The translations under genes and the position numbers were made by a program. The notes under the pieces are model-generated. The model was given only the letters and a program-made list of their open reading frames with translations, did not search any database and had not been told where the DNA came from. DNA of 64,000 nucleotides from Lepidostoma basale (lineage: Eukaryota > Arthropoda > Insecta > Trichoptera > Lepidostomatidae): contig JAHDVF020000864.1 of assembly GCA_022606425.2 (NCBI GenBank), positions 186,001-250,000 on the forward strand, given 5' to 3'. The stretch's first letter is position 1, and each line of letters opens with the position of its first letter. Shown here one piece after another: positions 1 through 10,740 of this stretch.

Positions 1-1183
1 CTTGGATTCAATTGGATGAATTCATATCATCTTTCTGCGTGTGTTAATATTTTTAAAGCAGTCTCCTAATTTTTCATTTGACTCTAAATAAAAAGCATCA
101 TTCTGTCATATACAACGTCACAACGAAGTTATGATGTAACCTCTTTGCATACACTTATATATTAAGATTATTGATGAAATTTATGAATGAAAATTCATAA
201 AGTATTTTTATTTATTAATTTGAATATAAACCTATATTATATTAACCCACATATTTCATGAATTATAAACATTTTGGACTTAGTCGTTTGGAGAATGATA
301 CTTGGAAATAGTTTATTTGTCGTCCTTATTTGACGTTCTCCTATTTCTGGCGGGAATTCAATCAATGCAAGTAAAGTTATACAATAATAAGATTGCTTTT
401 GGAAATTTATGACCTTGTCATACGCCATTTTTTTCATACAAGCGTAATCATGTTTGAAAGCTCATATGAAAAACGATTCTTCGTAATAGCCACATCCCAT
501 TTGATTTTAAATTGAATAAAATTCTAGAGCAGCGCAGGTTCGTCCCATAATTCACAAACATAATACGAATTCGCGAATTTGAGGGTTGTCCCCCATTACG
601 GGGTACTGTTCGTTTTATAACAATGCAACAATCGCACGACATACATAGGGGAGAGTTTGCCCTGTAAGGGTCGACCTTGGTGGCGGGAAATAATTAATTC
701 GAGCCCTTATTGGTTGTGGACAGATGGGTTGTTTCACTCCCTCAATGGGTAATGGTACGTGCCAGCAAGTGCTTCCCAAACGCGGTTATTCAGCGCTATT
801 GATTATTATTGATTCAACAATGTATGCACTCCTGGTGAATTCTGGTCAAATACACATTATCACGTATAAATTTAAATACATTGCGTGCATGCAGTAGTTT
901 GCACTAGATTATAAATTGCTTTGACCATATAATGAAAAATTTTAATTTACAATATTATTATATAATAAATCTTAAGTATTTTTATTTGTTGAATGATTTA
1001 TTTATATATTAATTTTTTATAAAAATCTGTCTATGATATTCGTTTGATCAATAATTTTTATATACGTTATAAAGTAGTAGAACTTATTCATCTCTAGGAT
1101 TTATTCGATTTCGCCTAGATCAGACATTAGTATTCTGTTCCATGCCCCTCCTGTAAGATTTGTATAGAACATTTACTCGTTTT
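1..1183. other. AT-rich non-coding stretch
   Basis: I see no gene or recognisable repeat. Open frames on the minus strand near 237-642 are short, have no recognisable domain and look like chance frames. A slightly GC-richer patch lies around 560-800. Confidence 0.5.
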
Positions 1184-1284
1184 TATTGTTTCTTGAACAA
1201 TCAAGTAAAACTCAATATTAAATAATTAATAGGTACGAATGTAAACGTTTGTTTACTAGAAGTTTCATTATATTTTATGGGAAA
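1184..1284 (+). repeat. Family H repeat, one arm only
   Basis: It begins with the family end TTATTGTTTCTTGAACAA and runs through an AATTAATA..ACGAATG segment to the TTTATGGGA core, then stops. The same end recurs at 5.8, 9.0 and 24.5 kb. Complete copies have a second, inverted arm, which is missing here. No coding capacity. Confidence 0.65.
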
Positions 1285-2152
1285 GAAAACATTTATATAT
1301 AGATGTAACGTTTTAGTGTGCACTTTGGGCATAACAAAAGTTCATAAGCTATATAAGCGTACGGTTAACAATTATTTGTTTTATTTATTCCTGCGTAGAT
1401 GTTCTGACGCAATCATTTCCACTTCGTTCAATCAATCATTTCCACTCGTTTACCCAACGATAGCATCAGTGTGTTTAAATTTGAGGAATATTGCTTCCTC
1501 GACCATTTGTGAGTAACAGGTTTTACAAGCGGCCATGCAATTATCGTCTGAAATTCCGAACAAATTTGTTCCACCATGCAGTTTCCCCTCCAGTCTGAAG
1601 TTAATAGAACATGTGCTCGTAGTTTGTCACTGCGTCTCCAGTGCATTACCCCATCTAAAGTTAACCAAATGAAAATTAATGGCGCTGTATCATGCATAAT
1701 CCAGGCACGCGGAGCTTTGCGAATATATCCTTTTTAGATAGTGGATTCAGACGGAATCCCGAGTTCATTATCGTAATAGCACGTTTGAGAGTGTAAATAT
1801 GGACAAGGAGTTTGATACAGTTTTTGATACGTTTTAAAAATTCATATTACCTGACATTGCCATTGTTCATTCAGTACGAGTATAAATAATGTACACAAAA
1901 AACAAACACATTTGGCCATTAAGTTGGTTTAGAGGAGTCACTTATGTAATAAATAAATGTAGAACGTATGTTTTTATTTACTTATGATATTTATTTCGGG
2001 TAACAGACAGCGATTTGCATACATAAATAAAAATACCAAGTAAGATTACAGGAAGGCCAATTACATGCTATCACAAGTTTTACATAAATGTTTATTAATG
2101 GGTACATATAATCACACATACACATAGATACACACACATGTATAAATACATA
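1285..2152. other. Non-coding stretch, no gene seen
   Basis: Two short overlapping frames (1277-1516 plus, 1428-1697 minus) have no recognisable domain. CA/TA-rich simple sequence lies around 2100-2150. Confidence 0.45.
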
Positions 2153-2228
2153 TAAATTGTAAATAAAACACTTGTTTTTCACCACAAGTACTCATGTGGT
2201 GAAAAACAATTGTTGTATTTACAATTTA
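2153..2228. repeat. Imperfect 34-bp inverted repeat (hairpin)
   Basis: The left arm at 2153-2186 and right arm at 2195-2228 are reverse complements at about 31 of 34 positions, around an 8-base loop. The core of each arm is TTTTTCACCACA / TGTGGTGAAAAA. It could be a small fold-back element or a hairpin made by local inverted duplication. No similar copy was noticed elsewhere. Confidence 0.75.
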
Positions 2229-2576
2229 ATCATGTCCTACCACAAAGTAAATGCCGAAACAATAAATAACATAAATACATATACATATACTCACAATTAC
2301 AACGACAAAATTAACAATTATCCATCCTAATTTAATACAAAATATCAATTATATCAAAACGATGTGCTATTCATTCATTTAAAATCGGCTGTGTTAAGAT
2401 GAAAAAAAAACAATAACACATAAGTAGTACAACACATGTTGAAGCTATAATTTCTAATAATAGTATAAGCCAATATAAAACGAATCGAAGAAGATGAACG
2501 GAAATGCGTTTTTTTTTCGTGCTATATTTCTTTGAATGTTTTTTTTTCTAAAACTAAATCTTTATCTTTCGATTAT
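2229..2576. other. AT-rich non-coding stretch
   Basis: I see only A/T-rich sequence with short homopolymer runs. Confidence 0.45.
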
Positions 2577-2803
2577 TAATACAAATGAAAACGTTTCCTA
2601 GACGCTTTATTATAACTCTTGGAGTGACATATTTCGCCTTTCTAAGGCATTACCAAATATCCGTTTATGATGTTTGATAATGTTTAGAAAAGCAAAACAT
2701 GTCATTCCAAAAATTATAATTAATTTTCTAAAAAACGGACGTTTTCATTCGTAATAATTATTTAATATAGAGTTTTGCATCATTGTTCAAGAAACAATAC
2801 ATA
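2577..2803 (+). repeat. Family H fold-back repeat, two arms
   Basis: An AATGAAAACGTTT arm with the TTTCTAAGGCATTA core faces an inverted arm ending GGACGTTTTCATTCGTAAT and TTGTTCAAGAAACAATA. The right arm (about 2672-2703) keeps a degraded hammerhead-like module: TTGATAA, a short hairpin, then AAAAC and ATGTC. No coding capacity. The two-arm layout resembles a MITE or fold-back, but the ribozyme-like core suggests a retroelement-derived origin. Confidence 0.65.
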
Positions 2804-3857
2804 TTTTTTCTTTCGACATACTATATGAGCACAACCATCAATAATGGATAAGCAGTGTATATTTATTAACAGTTTATTATATTGCATAACGCTTATGCAC
2901 GTTTCTAATTACCGAGTATTTTTACGCAGTGAATCTTAAGCATGATAACGTGAAATCTACTTAAAGATTTGCAGATTAACTTCAATAGATAATCTGTTTA
3001 TCGTTTCGTATCGAGTATTATATTATTTAATTATTTTAAATCCGTGACTGCTGAAGGTATGCGTGTATATCGTTAATGATCGTCATATGGAAGTCTGTTA
3101 GATCCCTGCATTGATACTATTTCATTCATCACATTAGTTCAATGGAATATTAACGTGACCTGATAAACGAGTCGCCGAGAAAACTCAATACTTTAGCCTT
3201 GATCATCGTCTATGATATCTGTTTGCGGTCTGCTGGTCCCATACGACGAACGAGTTCATTCATTCTTACCGGTAAATAAACACAAAACAATAGGAGTGAT
3301 TATATTTGTCATACCAAACAGAATCAGTCAATCGATAATTTTGCTTTTAAGATCGTTTGATTTCATGCTGAAGTTATCGACATTATTATCATCTGTCATC
3401 AGTATTGTAAGACATTTGATTATTTATGATTACTTGTCCTCGTTAACGATCACATGCATCTTGTATCCATTAATTTTAAGGTGATCCATGTAATGAAAAT
3501 GCGTTTTCCTTTTACACACATTTCAATATATTATCCTTGTTTTATCATTAAACCGGTGTTTGATACATTGAGAGATGTACCATTCTTCTCATGTTACTTT
3601 TTCTCTACTTTGAAACACATTCATTTCTTTCTACGCTTTGTTAAGTCACCAAAAATCTATAAAACGAGAGTTCCTCTATCCTCATATTTGCGAAACACCT
3701 CTTTCGCAATTTTCAAGCAATTGTATTTTCTTATATTTCGAAGTCAAGACATTTATTTTATGTAATATGTTGACCCCATATTAAAGAAACAAATACTTAT
3801 TTTTAATTTATTTTTACTGAAAGCAAAGACACTGTGTATTTCTATATTAATACACTT
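2804..3857. other. Non-coding stretch, no gene seen
   Basis: Frames at 3212-3484 and 3454-3765 (plus) are low-complexity hydrophobic translations of AT-rich DNA with no recognised domain. I see no repeat of a known family. Confidence 0.4.
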
Positions 3858-3928
3858 TGGAAATTGAAAATAACGTTGTTTATAATCCACAAAATATTAA
3901 AAAACACGATATATTTCAGAGGATACCT
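3858..3928 (-). repeat. Family D half-element
   Basis: It matches one arm of the complete fold-back at 47976-48223: GGAAATTGAAAA, then ATATTAAAAAACACGA, then GAGGATACCTCCATC. It stops where the CTAAC-repeat tail of a SEAW LINE begins, so either the LINE inserted here or the arm was truncated at that junction. Confidence 0.6.
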
Positions 3929-3929
3929 C

Positions 3930-4442
3930 CATCTAAACTAACTAACAACTAACCATCACGCCGTTTCTCCGGAGAGGTAGGCAGAGAGAACGGATCGCCA
4001 CATTGTTCTATCCTGACATAACTCTCGCGCTTCTTCTACATTCACACATCGTGACATGCACGCTCGTCGATTGTTCCTACTTTGAACATGGCCGCCTTTC
4101 AGTAATTGATTAAATTGGTCATGCCATGTCTTCCTTGGCCTTCCTTGACTTCTTTTTCCATTCACACTGCTTGTATATATCTTTTTAACCATTCTTCCCT
4201 CATCCATTCGTTTCATATGTCCAAACCATCTTAATGACCCTTTCTTGATTTTATTTATCACGCATTCATCCGCTTTACATTCCTTTCTTACTTCATCATT
4301 TGATATTCTATCATACATTGTTTTTCCGCACATTATTCTTAGTGACCTCATTTCTACGGCATTTATCCTACTTTCATCCTTCTTTTGCCAACTCCAAGCT
4401 TCGCTTCCACACATAAGGGTCGGCACTAGAACTCCATTGTGC
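3930..4442 (-). mobile_element. SEAW LINE 3' end, 5'-truncated (LLKGGH subfamily)
   Basis: An open frame on the minus strand (stop at 3956, homology from about 4440) encodes about 160 residues of a non-LTR reverse transcriptase C-terminus. Landmarks in order: HNGVLVPTLM, CGSEAWSWQKKDES, RSLRIMCGKTMYDR, LRWFGHM, GRPRKTWHDQ, LLKGGHVQSRNNRRACM, CQDRTMWRSVLSAY. The RT palm with YADD is absent because of 5' truncation. The stop codon is followed within a few bases by TTAG-type repeats (seen as CTAAC at 3930-3952). The frame has no stop codons across the fragment, so the copy is fairly young. It abuts a family D arm on its left. Assignment to the RTE clade rests on the C-terminal style and short 3' UTR and is tentative. 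Confidence 0.85.
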
Positions 4443-4667
4443 GCTCAGGTGTAAATATGTAATAAAAACTAAACAAAGGAAGACTAATAAAAAAAACGGT
4501 TTTTTTTTCATTAGTATTTTTGAAACATCATAATAGGTAATCATGGCTATCAACGCTATTCAAAGCATTAAATATGTCGATATAAATAATTGCCTTTTCT
4601 AGCAGTAAAATGTCTTATACTTATACAGTACTCATATTTATACAGTAATATACAGTGTCTTATACAG

Positions 4668-5127
4668 TACTGGCAAAAGAAGGATGAAAGAAGAATAAAT
4701 GCAGTAGAAATGAGATCTCTTAGACGAATGTGTGGATACTCTGTGTATGATAGAGTGTCGAATGAAAATATAAGAAGTGAATGCGGTGCGAATGATGATG
4801 TCATTAACAAAATAATGAAAGGATCATTAAGATGGTTTGGACATATTGAAAGAATGAATGAAGAAAGAATGGTAAAAAAATTATATGTTAATGATGTAAA
4901 TGGAACCAGAAATAGAGGAAGACCGAGGAAAACGTGGCACGATCAAATAAATCAAATATTGAATGTCGGCCATGTGAGGAGTCAGAGAAATCGACGCGCG
5001 TGCATGACACGATGTATGAATGTTGAGGAAGCGAGAGAAATATGTCAGGAAAAAAAAGTGTGGCAGTCCATTCTTTCTGCCTACCCCTTCGAAGAGACGG
5101 CGTGATGGTTAGTTAGTTAGTTAGTTA
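4668..5127 (+). mobile_element. SEAW LINE 3' end, 5'-truncated (ILNVGH subfamily)
   Basis: Homology starts at WQKKDERRINAVEMR (about 4669) and runs open to TGA at 5103-5105, then TGG and four GTTA repeats. Landmarks: RRMCGYSVYDRVSNENIR, GSLRWFGHIERMNEERM, RNRGRPRKTWHDQ, ILNVGHVRSQRNRRACM, SILSAYPF. An ATG upstream at 4590 lies outside the LINE homology and is not a real start. It lies 225 bp from the oppositely oriented copy at 3930-4442, and the two belong to different subfamilies, so they are separate insertions. Confidence 0.85.
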
Positions 5128-5817
5128 CAATCTCTTATTATTCTACATACTGTCAGTATTTGTGATTGATATTCATATCAAAATAGACTGACACATCCTC
5201 AATACGTAGTTTGTGATATCATTGTCACATATCATTCGCAATAACTTGAGATCGAAAATCGAACGTCAAATAAACCAGTTAGCACTTTATCAGGGCCTGA
5301 GATGAATACATTTTCATGTCAACAGGTCGTTAGTAATGATTTGATTCAACGATTTCAGTCTGTCTTAACGTCTATATCATAAAGTCGCACACGTCAAAAC
5401 AATCTTACTCTGTTTGGTTAATTCTATAAACATATTTTAGCCATCGGTGAATAAAAACTACATATTGAGCTATAAATATACGGTCGTTTGCTATACAATG
5501 GACGTCTCCATAGAACACATCTATCTAAAATGGCATCTGGAATGCATTCTGATTCAGACTCAATGTTTACTGGATGGCACTAACTTATAAACACAGTCAG
5601 TATAGAATATACAAAGTATTATTTTGGAATTTTATGAAAAGCGTTAACCTCCCAATCTTTTCCCCTTTATTATCGCAATCAACGCGTATAGGATGCATTC
5701 AATATTTATGAAAACGTACATGTACATTTTATTTGAGAATGCATTTACTATGTCATTAATCAAAAGAACAAGCCACTTATAAACTTAAGAGATACTGGAA
5801 CTGTAAAAAAGTGTTAT
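5128..5817. other. Non-coding stretch, no gene seen
   Basis: Unique-looking AT-rich DNA without long frames or recognised repeats. Confidence 0.45.
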
Positions 5818-6032
5818 TCAATATTTATTGTTTCTTGAACAATAATGTAAAACTACATATTAATTAAATAATACGAATGAAAAAGTCTATTTTCTAGATG
5901 TTTTATTTTATTTTATGAGAATGACCTGCTTCGCCAGTTTAAGGCATGCATAAAACAGGCATTTTCATTTGTACTAATTAAGTAATTAAGGTATTTAATA
6001 TTAAGTTGTGCATCATTGTTCAAGTAATAAAA
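5818..6032 (+). repeat. Family H fold-back repeat, centre deleted
   Basis: Both ends are present: TTATTGTTTCTTGAACAATA at the left and ATCATTGTTCAAGTAATAAA at the right. Inner arms TTTTCTAGATGTTTTA and GGCATTTTCATTTGTACTAA are also present. The central hammerhead-like module has been lost. Confidence 0.65.
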
Positions 6033-7086
6033 AATTAATGAAAGTCTTTTTTTTTATAATAAACAGTTTAGAAGAATACACATATTATTCCCAAAATTCA
6101 AGACTTCACAGTCATGGTAGAAAAATATTTAATTATAAACATAAAATTTGCTTTTTATTATTTTTGTAACGTACACTATAAAAAGTAAATTAACAAGAAT
6201 AAAATTCACTGAGCTTATATTTTGGTATACTCGTATGCTATGTTTATAGTTTGGTTTTAAGCGGGAACTCTCTGAACTGGTTCGCTGAAAGTGGGAAAAG
6301 AAACGAGGAAGAACTGAAGCCACTTGGAAAAGTTGCATTGTGAACGAAATTAAGCAGCAAACAAATGAAGTATTATCAAAGCCTGCGTACCGTGCTCACT
6401 GAATAGTGACAGGATGACGAAAACAATTATAATTTACACCTCTCATGTAAGTTATGTTGTTTAAACTATACCTATTTACTTGTTATATGCAATTTTTTTT
6501 TTTTAAATGTTTACTTGTTATTTGCAATTTATTTTTAAAAAATGTATGACTTGCAATTTGAATTATTTTGACTTTAAATAAGCTACAAACCATTGTATCA
6601 TTGTACATTCAACAAAAACCAATTCGCTCATTTGATATCGATTGAATATCCTGACATCATTTTGATTTGATGTCTATATGACGACGTTGCGCAATTATTC
6701 TTTAACTAATCTAAATTTTTGAGTTCGTACATGGAAGGTAATGGCAATGCAAACAATGGCGTTTGATTAATGATTTATGATTGGGAGTTTCACCGCGGAA
6801 GATGTACGATCATTTGATTTAATTTGATATATTTCTAATAATGGATGCCCACGAATTACCATTCGTGCCCAGTTCTGGATCTGTTCCGACGGAGGCAGGT
6901 AATGAATTAAGAATACCTGGAGAAACACCTCAATATATTTAATTTCATTTCTGTCTACAATAAAAAAAAATCAGCTATATTTAATTTTTTGCTTTTGTCC
7001 AAACGTTTTCGTATCAACTAATTTACCAATATATTTTTCTGGTAATAAAAGCACATAAAATTTCACAACACTTGTTAATTTATGTG
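6033..7086. other. AT-rich non-coding stretch
   Basis: No gene seen. A short minus frame near 6129-6338 has no recognised domain. Confidence 0.45.
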
Positions 7087-7219
7087 AATTTATGAAATTT
7101 CTAAGTACATTTATCATACGTCGATATGTATTATTTTTTTTTGTTTAACACTCAATAATTTATGAAATTTCGAAGTAAATGTATCATATGTTGATATGTA
7201 TTATATTATTTTTGTTTAA
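7087..7219 (+). repeat. Tandem duplication of about 70 bp
   Basis: A unit beginning AATTTATGAAATTTC, with ATCATA..GATATGTATTAT inside and ending in TGTTTAA, occurs at 7087-7148 and again from 7157 to 7219, with about 90 percent match by eye. No coding frame. Confidence 0.7.
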
Positions 7220-7389
7220 GTTGTTTTTTTATACATAAATAACGCGATTTTTTTTATCTTTTATTTAAATAACTTATATTGTTTTTTATCGTTACATTAT
7301 TTATTAGTAAGGCAATCCTACCTTGAAGAACATTTAATTTTATAACAATTTTATTTAATATTTAAGCGTCTTTATGAAACCAATTTTAC

Positions 7390-7530
7390 TAGTTAACCAT
7401 CACGCCATCTCCTCGGAGAGGGTGGTAGAAAGAATAGACCACCACATTATTCTGTCCTGACGTACTTCTTTCGATTCCTCTACATTCGTACATCGTGTCA
7501 TGCACGCACGTTGATATCTCGGACTCATTT
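7390..7530 (-). mobile_element. SEAW LINE C-terminal fragment
   Basis: Minus-strand remnant starting after a GTTA-type tail. It reads as the last ~45 codons (RACMTRCTNVEE..YVRTE..WSIL), with a frame disruption near the stop. It ends at the RSRNNRR equivalent. Confidence 0.75.
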
Positions 7531-8205
7531 TTGTAATGATAGATTAACCTTTGTCAGATAAAGCTTTATTTGCGTAATGAATATTATATTTTCGATTTAA
7601 ACTGTACGCTATAATTACAATTCATTGTGCAACATTTACTATTTATTTATTGCTTATAATTTAATAAGTTTTTTTGTATTCGTCTTTTGTGTTCTTTAAT
7701 CCGTGGTGGCAGAGAACTAACGAACTTGTTTTGATCCGGCAACCATCGCGGCGAGATGAATAATGAATTCCGGTAATCGATTAACGTACAAGGCCTATGT
7801 GGAATATGGATTCCAGTATCCCAGTTTACCCCACAGACAGACTGAATAGTCCCAATTCCATGTGCCGCCATTTTAATGGGCCGAACCCAAAACTGTTCGC
7901 AGCTTCCTGTGATTTACAATCGCCATACAATATTATTATTATTTATAATTTTTTCATTTGTTCCAATGACAATTTGAATAGTTTCTTCAATACCATTTTA
8001 AAGTTCTTGCTGGTGTTGGTTTGTTAAGTGCCTAATTACTGCTAATTAAAAAAAAACGGTGGATACGTATAACATAAATTGAGTAGACAATATGTACACC
8101 CTATCCTATCCTCATCTTCGTATGATCCTATCCTCATCTTCGTTAGAGCGATGCATAAGAGTTATTAATTCCCAAAACTATTGAACACAAATAATAATAA
8201 TAAAA
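7531..8205. other. Non-coding stretch, no gene seen
   Basis: Overlapping frames at 7647-7871 (minus) and 7797-8027 (plus) share a locally GC-richer patch (7690-7910) but show no recognised domain. Confidence 0.4.
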
Positions 8206-8400
8206 ATCGTCGCCCCATCAGCTTGGAACAATCTTCCTTCCCACCTCAGATGCATAAATGATCCGACAGATTTCAGATCTAAGCTGAAAATCCATATTTT
8301 TCATATTTCATACCCTATTTAAAACCTACATATTTTAATGCGCCCTTGAGGTGATTATATCACAAAAACGGCACATTAAAAGTTAGCATATTATTATTTT
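8206..8400 (+). mobile_element. CR1-like LINE 3' end: RT C-terminus and 3' UTR
   Basis: Frame 8209-8322 reads VAPSAWNNLPSHLRC, then DPTDFRSKLKIHIF, and ends at TAA. This is the usual end of CR1/L2/Jockey-group reverse transcriptases (AP..WNNLP..LR....F+..LK.HLF). A short 3' UTR follows with the family signature GCGCCCTTGAGGTGATTA, then CACAAAAACGGC and TTAGCATATTATTATT. The same UTR recurs at 12.2, 23.6 and 36.8 kb. The copy is heavily 5'-truncated. Confidence 0.75.
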
Positions 8401-8519
8401 AAAAAAATATGCGGAATAATTGTAATAACTTTGCCATTTCCCCTAAATGTAAGGGCAAATAATAATAATGTAAATAATTATAAACATTGTAATACACTGT
8501 ATATATATTTGTTTAAATG

Positions 8520-9010
8520 AAAATCGCATTATCCCGTTCAACGAACCACATTGGTAACTTCAATTCACTGCTAACTTGTAGAACAATTCGCCTAATGAAT
8601 CCAGTTTGCCAATTCTCCGAATTACGATTTCCAGAGCGCTGTCACTCTTGCTTCATCCTAATGTAATCCTCAAACCTTCCCACAATTGTTTGTAATGGGT
8701 CTCAACTCAATAATCCTTTGATCCCCGTGTAGGAGACAGGGGTTTCATAAATAGTCGTAATGTGCCAACCCGTTTATTGACCATCCGTCCCCCCTCGTCC
8801 TTCCTTCACTCCGCAACCCGTGCAAGCGAGCGTGTCTCGTTTCCGGTCCAATCTCCCATTTCCGATGAGGTCCAGGAACACATTGCCACCGGACATAGCT
8901 TTATCACCTCTTCTTTAAACAGTGAAGGAGGCGGTCAGTTCTCGATTTATTGCATGTCAGATAATTTAAAGGGTCCAAATCACCCATTTGTGCAAGTAAA
9001 TTCAAACATA
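8520..9010. other. GC-richer, repeat-poor patch; possible conserved regulatory DNA
   Basis: This stretch is less AT-rich than its surroundings and contains no repeat family I recognise. It has several homeodomain-like or TCF-like words (CTAATGAATCC, CAATAATCCTTTGATC, CATAAATAGTCGTAA). A frame at 8762-9028 (88 codons, plus) shows no recognised domain. Regulatory function is a guess from composition only. Confidence 0.25.
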
Positions 9011-9272
9011 TTATTTATTGTTTCTTGAACAATGATGTAAAACTCCATATTAAATAATTAATACGAATGAAAACGTCAGTTTTCTATAAGTTTAATTATA
9101 TTTGATGGGAATGACATGTTTCACCCTTCTAAGGCATTTCATATTGCCTGAGAAGAGCGTTTGATGATGCCACAAAACATTTGATAATGTCTTGGAAGGG
9201 CGAAACATGTTATTCCCATAAAAGTTGATAAAACTTCTAGAAAACTGACTTTTTCATTCGTATTAATTATCA
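9011..9272 (+). repeat. Family H fold-back repeat, most complete copy
   Basis: The left arm (TTATTGTTTCTTGAACAATG, then ACGAATGAAAACGTC, then GATGGGAATGACATGTTTCA) is mirrored by the right arm, which ends AACTGACTTTTTCATTCGTA at about 9263; the outer TTGTTCAAGAAACAATA end is missing on the right. The right arm has a hammerhead-like module at 9181-9211: TTGATAA, T, hairpin, GAAAC, ATGT. It departs from the catalytic consensus at C3 and G8, so activity is unlikely. A second TTGATGATGCC occurs at about 9171. Confidence 0.7.
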
Positions 9273-10117
9273 AACATATTACTATAAGAGTATCAGCGCC
9301 TTACTATAATACATATTTTTATACTTATTAACGTATTTTGGATACATATATTTTATTACATATCATTAAGTATGTGTACATAAAATATTCCGTGGCTGTA
9401 AATTATGAAGATGCCAAAACCGTCATGGTCTTTGATTTAAGTTTCTCTCCCTCATTCCCTTCCCTTGCTTTTCCACCCCATTGGCATTAAGTAGTAATCA
9501 ATAAGAAAAACGCCTACTACCAAACTTTTAGTTTAGTGAACGATAATAAAAGATTACTTCTTAAAATCAATTCAGGAGCGTGATACAACAGATAATGTAC
9601 AATGCACATAAAACTATTCAATCATATATTTGTATTTATTGTATTGTAAGTATTCGACCAATTTTTTTTTTATGAAAGCTTTACCACTATATGAAAGATG
9701 TGCGATTTAAAAACGAGACTTGATAAAAGCAGCACATGTACCATATGTATTAACATTTTATAGAATTTCTCTTGTTACAATGACAGTCTGATCACGCCTT
9801 TACGACAATTCAAATTGGCGTTGTTGGTCCTAAAGCTCTTGGATCAATTTATCATTATTTTGCGTTTTGTCGGCTCGCTTTTTCTAAAAAAAAACTAAAT
9901 GCTGCTATTCCGAGATCTATATCTCGTCGGCTTTATATCCTTTATCCGTAAGTCTGGAAGAATCAATTTTCCAAAGTGATTTTAAATCGTTGAAACCAAG
10001 TTCTATTTTCAAGTGAGAACTTTTCAGAAGGACGATGAACGTTTTCTAGTTGTTACCAATTTTAGTTTCAGTACTATAATTGGTAAAACGGGTGTATTTT
10101 TTTTAAATACTGCAAAC
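9273..10117. other. AT-rich non-coding stretch
   Basis: No gene or recognised repeat seen. Confidence 0.45.
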
Positions 10118-10340
10118 CTTCCTAACTAACCGTCATGCGGTTTTACTGAAAGGGTAGGCAGAAAAAGAAAGAACCCCCAAATTGTTCTGCCCTGACAAAC
10201 TTCTCTAGATTCATAAATCGCGTCATGCACACACTTCGTTTTCTCAGACTCCTTACGTGGCCCACATTTAATATTTGATTGATTTAATCGTGCCACGTTT
10301 TCCTCGGTCTTCCTCTTTTTCCAGCTAGTTACGTCGCACA
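10118..10340 (-). mobile_element. SEAW LINE C-terminal fragment, degraded
   Basis: Minus strand, after CTAAC repeats at about 10120. Recognisable pieces are RKTEENVARLNQSNIKCG (a frameshifted RKTWHDQINQILNVGH), ESEKTKCVHD (shifted RSRKNRRACMT), and CQGRTIWGF. The frame is shifted relative to intact copies, so it is a dead copy of the ILNVGH subfamily. Confidence 0.7.
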
Positions 10341-10529
10341 CTCCATACCCGTTCAAATAATATTTTGTTATATGAGTATATTTAAAAATGTGATCTAAAG
10401 ATTTGTTCCTTGATAGCTTTTTTATAAAAAAAAATACACCATACCATATGTTTCGCAAGAAAACCTTCGAATTATATAATTCGTTAATTGCAGGATTTTA
10501 TCATGTGGTCCTGAAAAATTATTTTTTAA

Positions 10530-10740
10530 AACCCAAGAATATCTTCTATATTCGCCATACTTTGTGTTGTTATGATGTTTTATTTATCTTTTTATTTTTT
10601 TATATACTTTGTATATACAACATTTATATTAAAAAAATGAAATAACATAGACACGTTTCGGACAACCAGCTCTTATTCAGTGATACATATTTAAAATATT
10701 ATAAAATTGCTTACATGATCTGACAGATGTTATACGAGTA
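10530..10740 (-). repeat. Family B repeat, one arm with hammerhead-like module
   Basis: It matches 11786-11955 and 30650-31035: CTTCTATATTCGCCATAC, then TATACTTTGTATATACAACA, then ACACGTTTCGGACAA, then TTACATGATCTGACAGATGT. The minus-strand module at 10650-10680 reads CTGAATA, hairpin ending TTGTCC, GAAAC, GTGTC. G8 is altered (CTGAATA), so it is probably inactive. Confidence 0.65.

Noticed and set aside
3212..3765. Possible membrane proteins (hydrophobic frames)
   Set aside because: Hydrophobic translations are expected from AT-rich DNA, and the frames lack conserved motifs and overlap each other.
4245..4454. Frames opposite the SEAW LINE copies (also at 4568-4810, 21279-21673, 26551-26968, 58982-59350)
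   Set aside because: They are antisense shadows of the LINE reverse transcriptase and recur with every copy for that reason only.
8762..9028. 88-codon frame with mixed composition
   Set aside because: No domain, no splice-site support and it runs into a family H repeat at its end.
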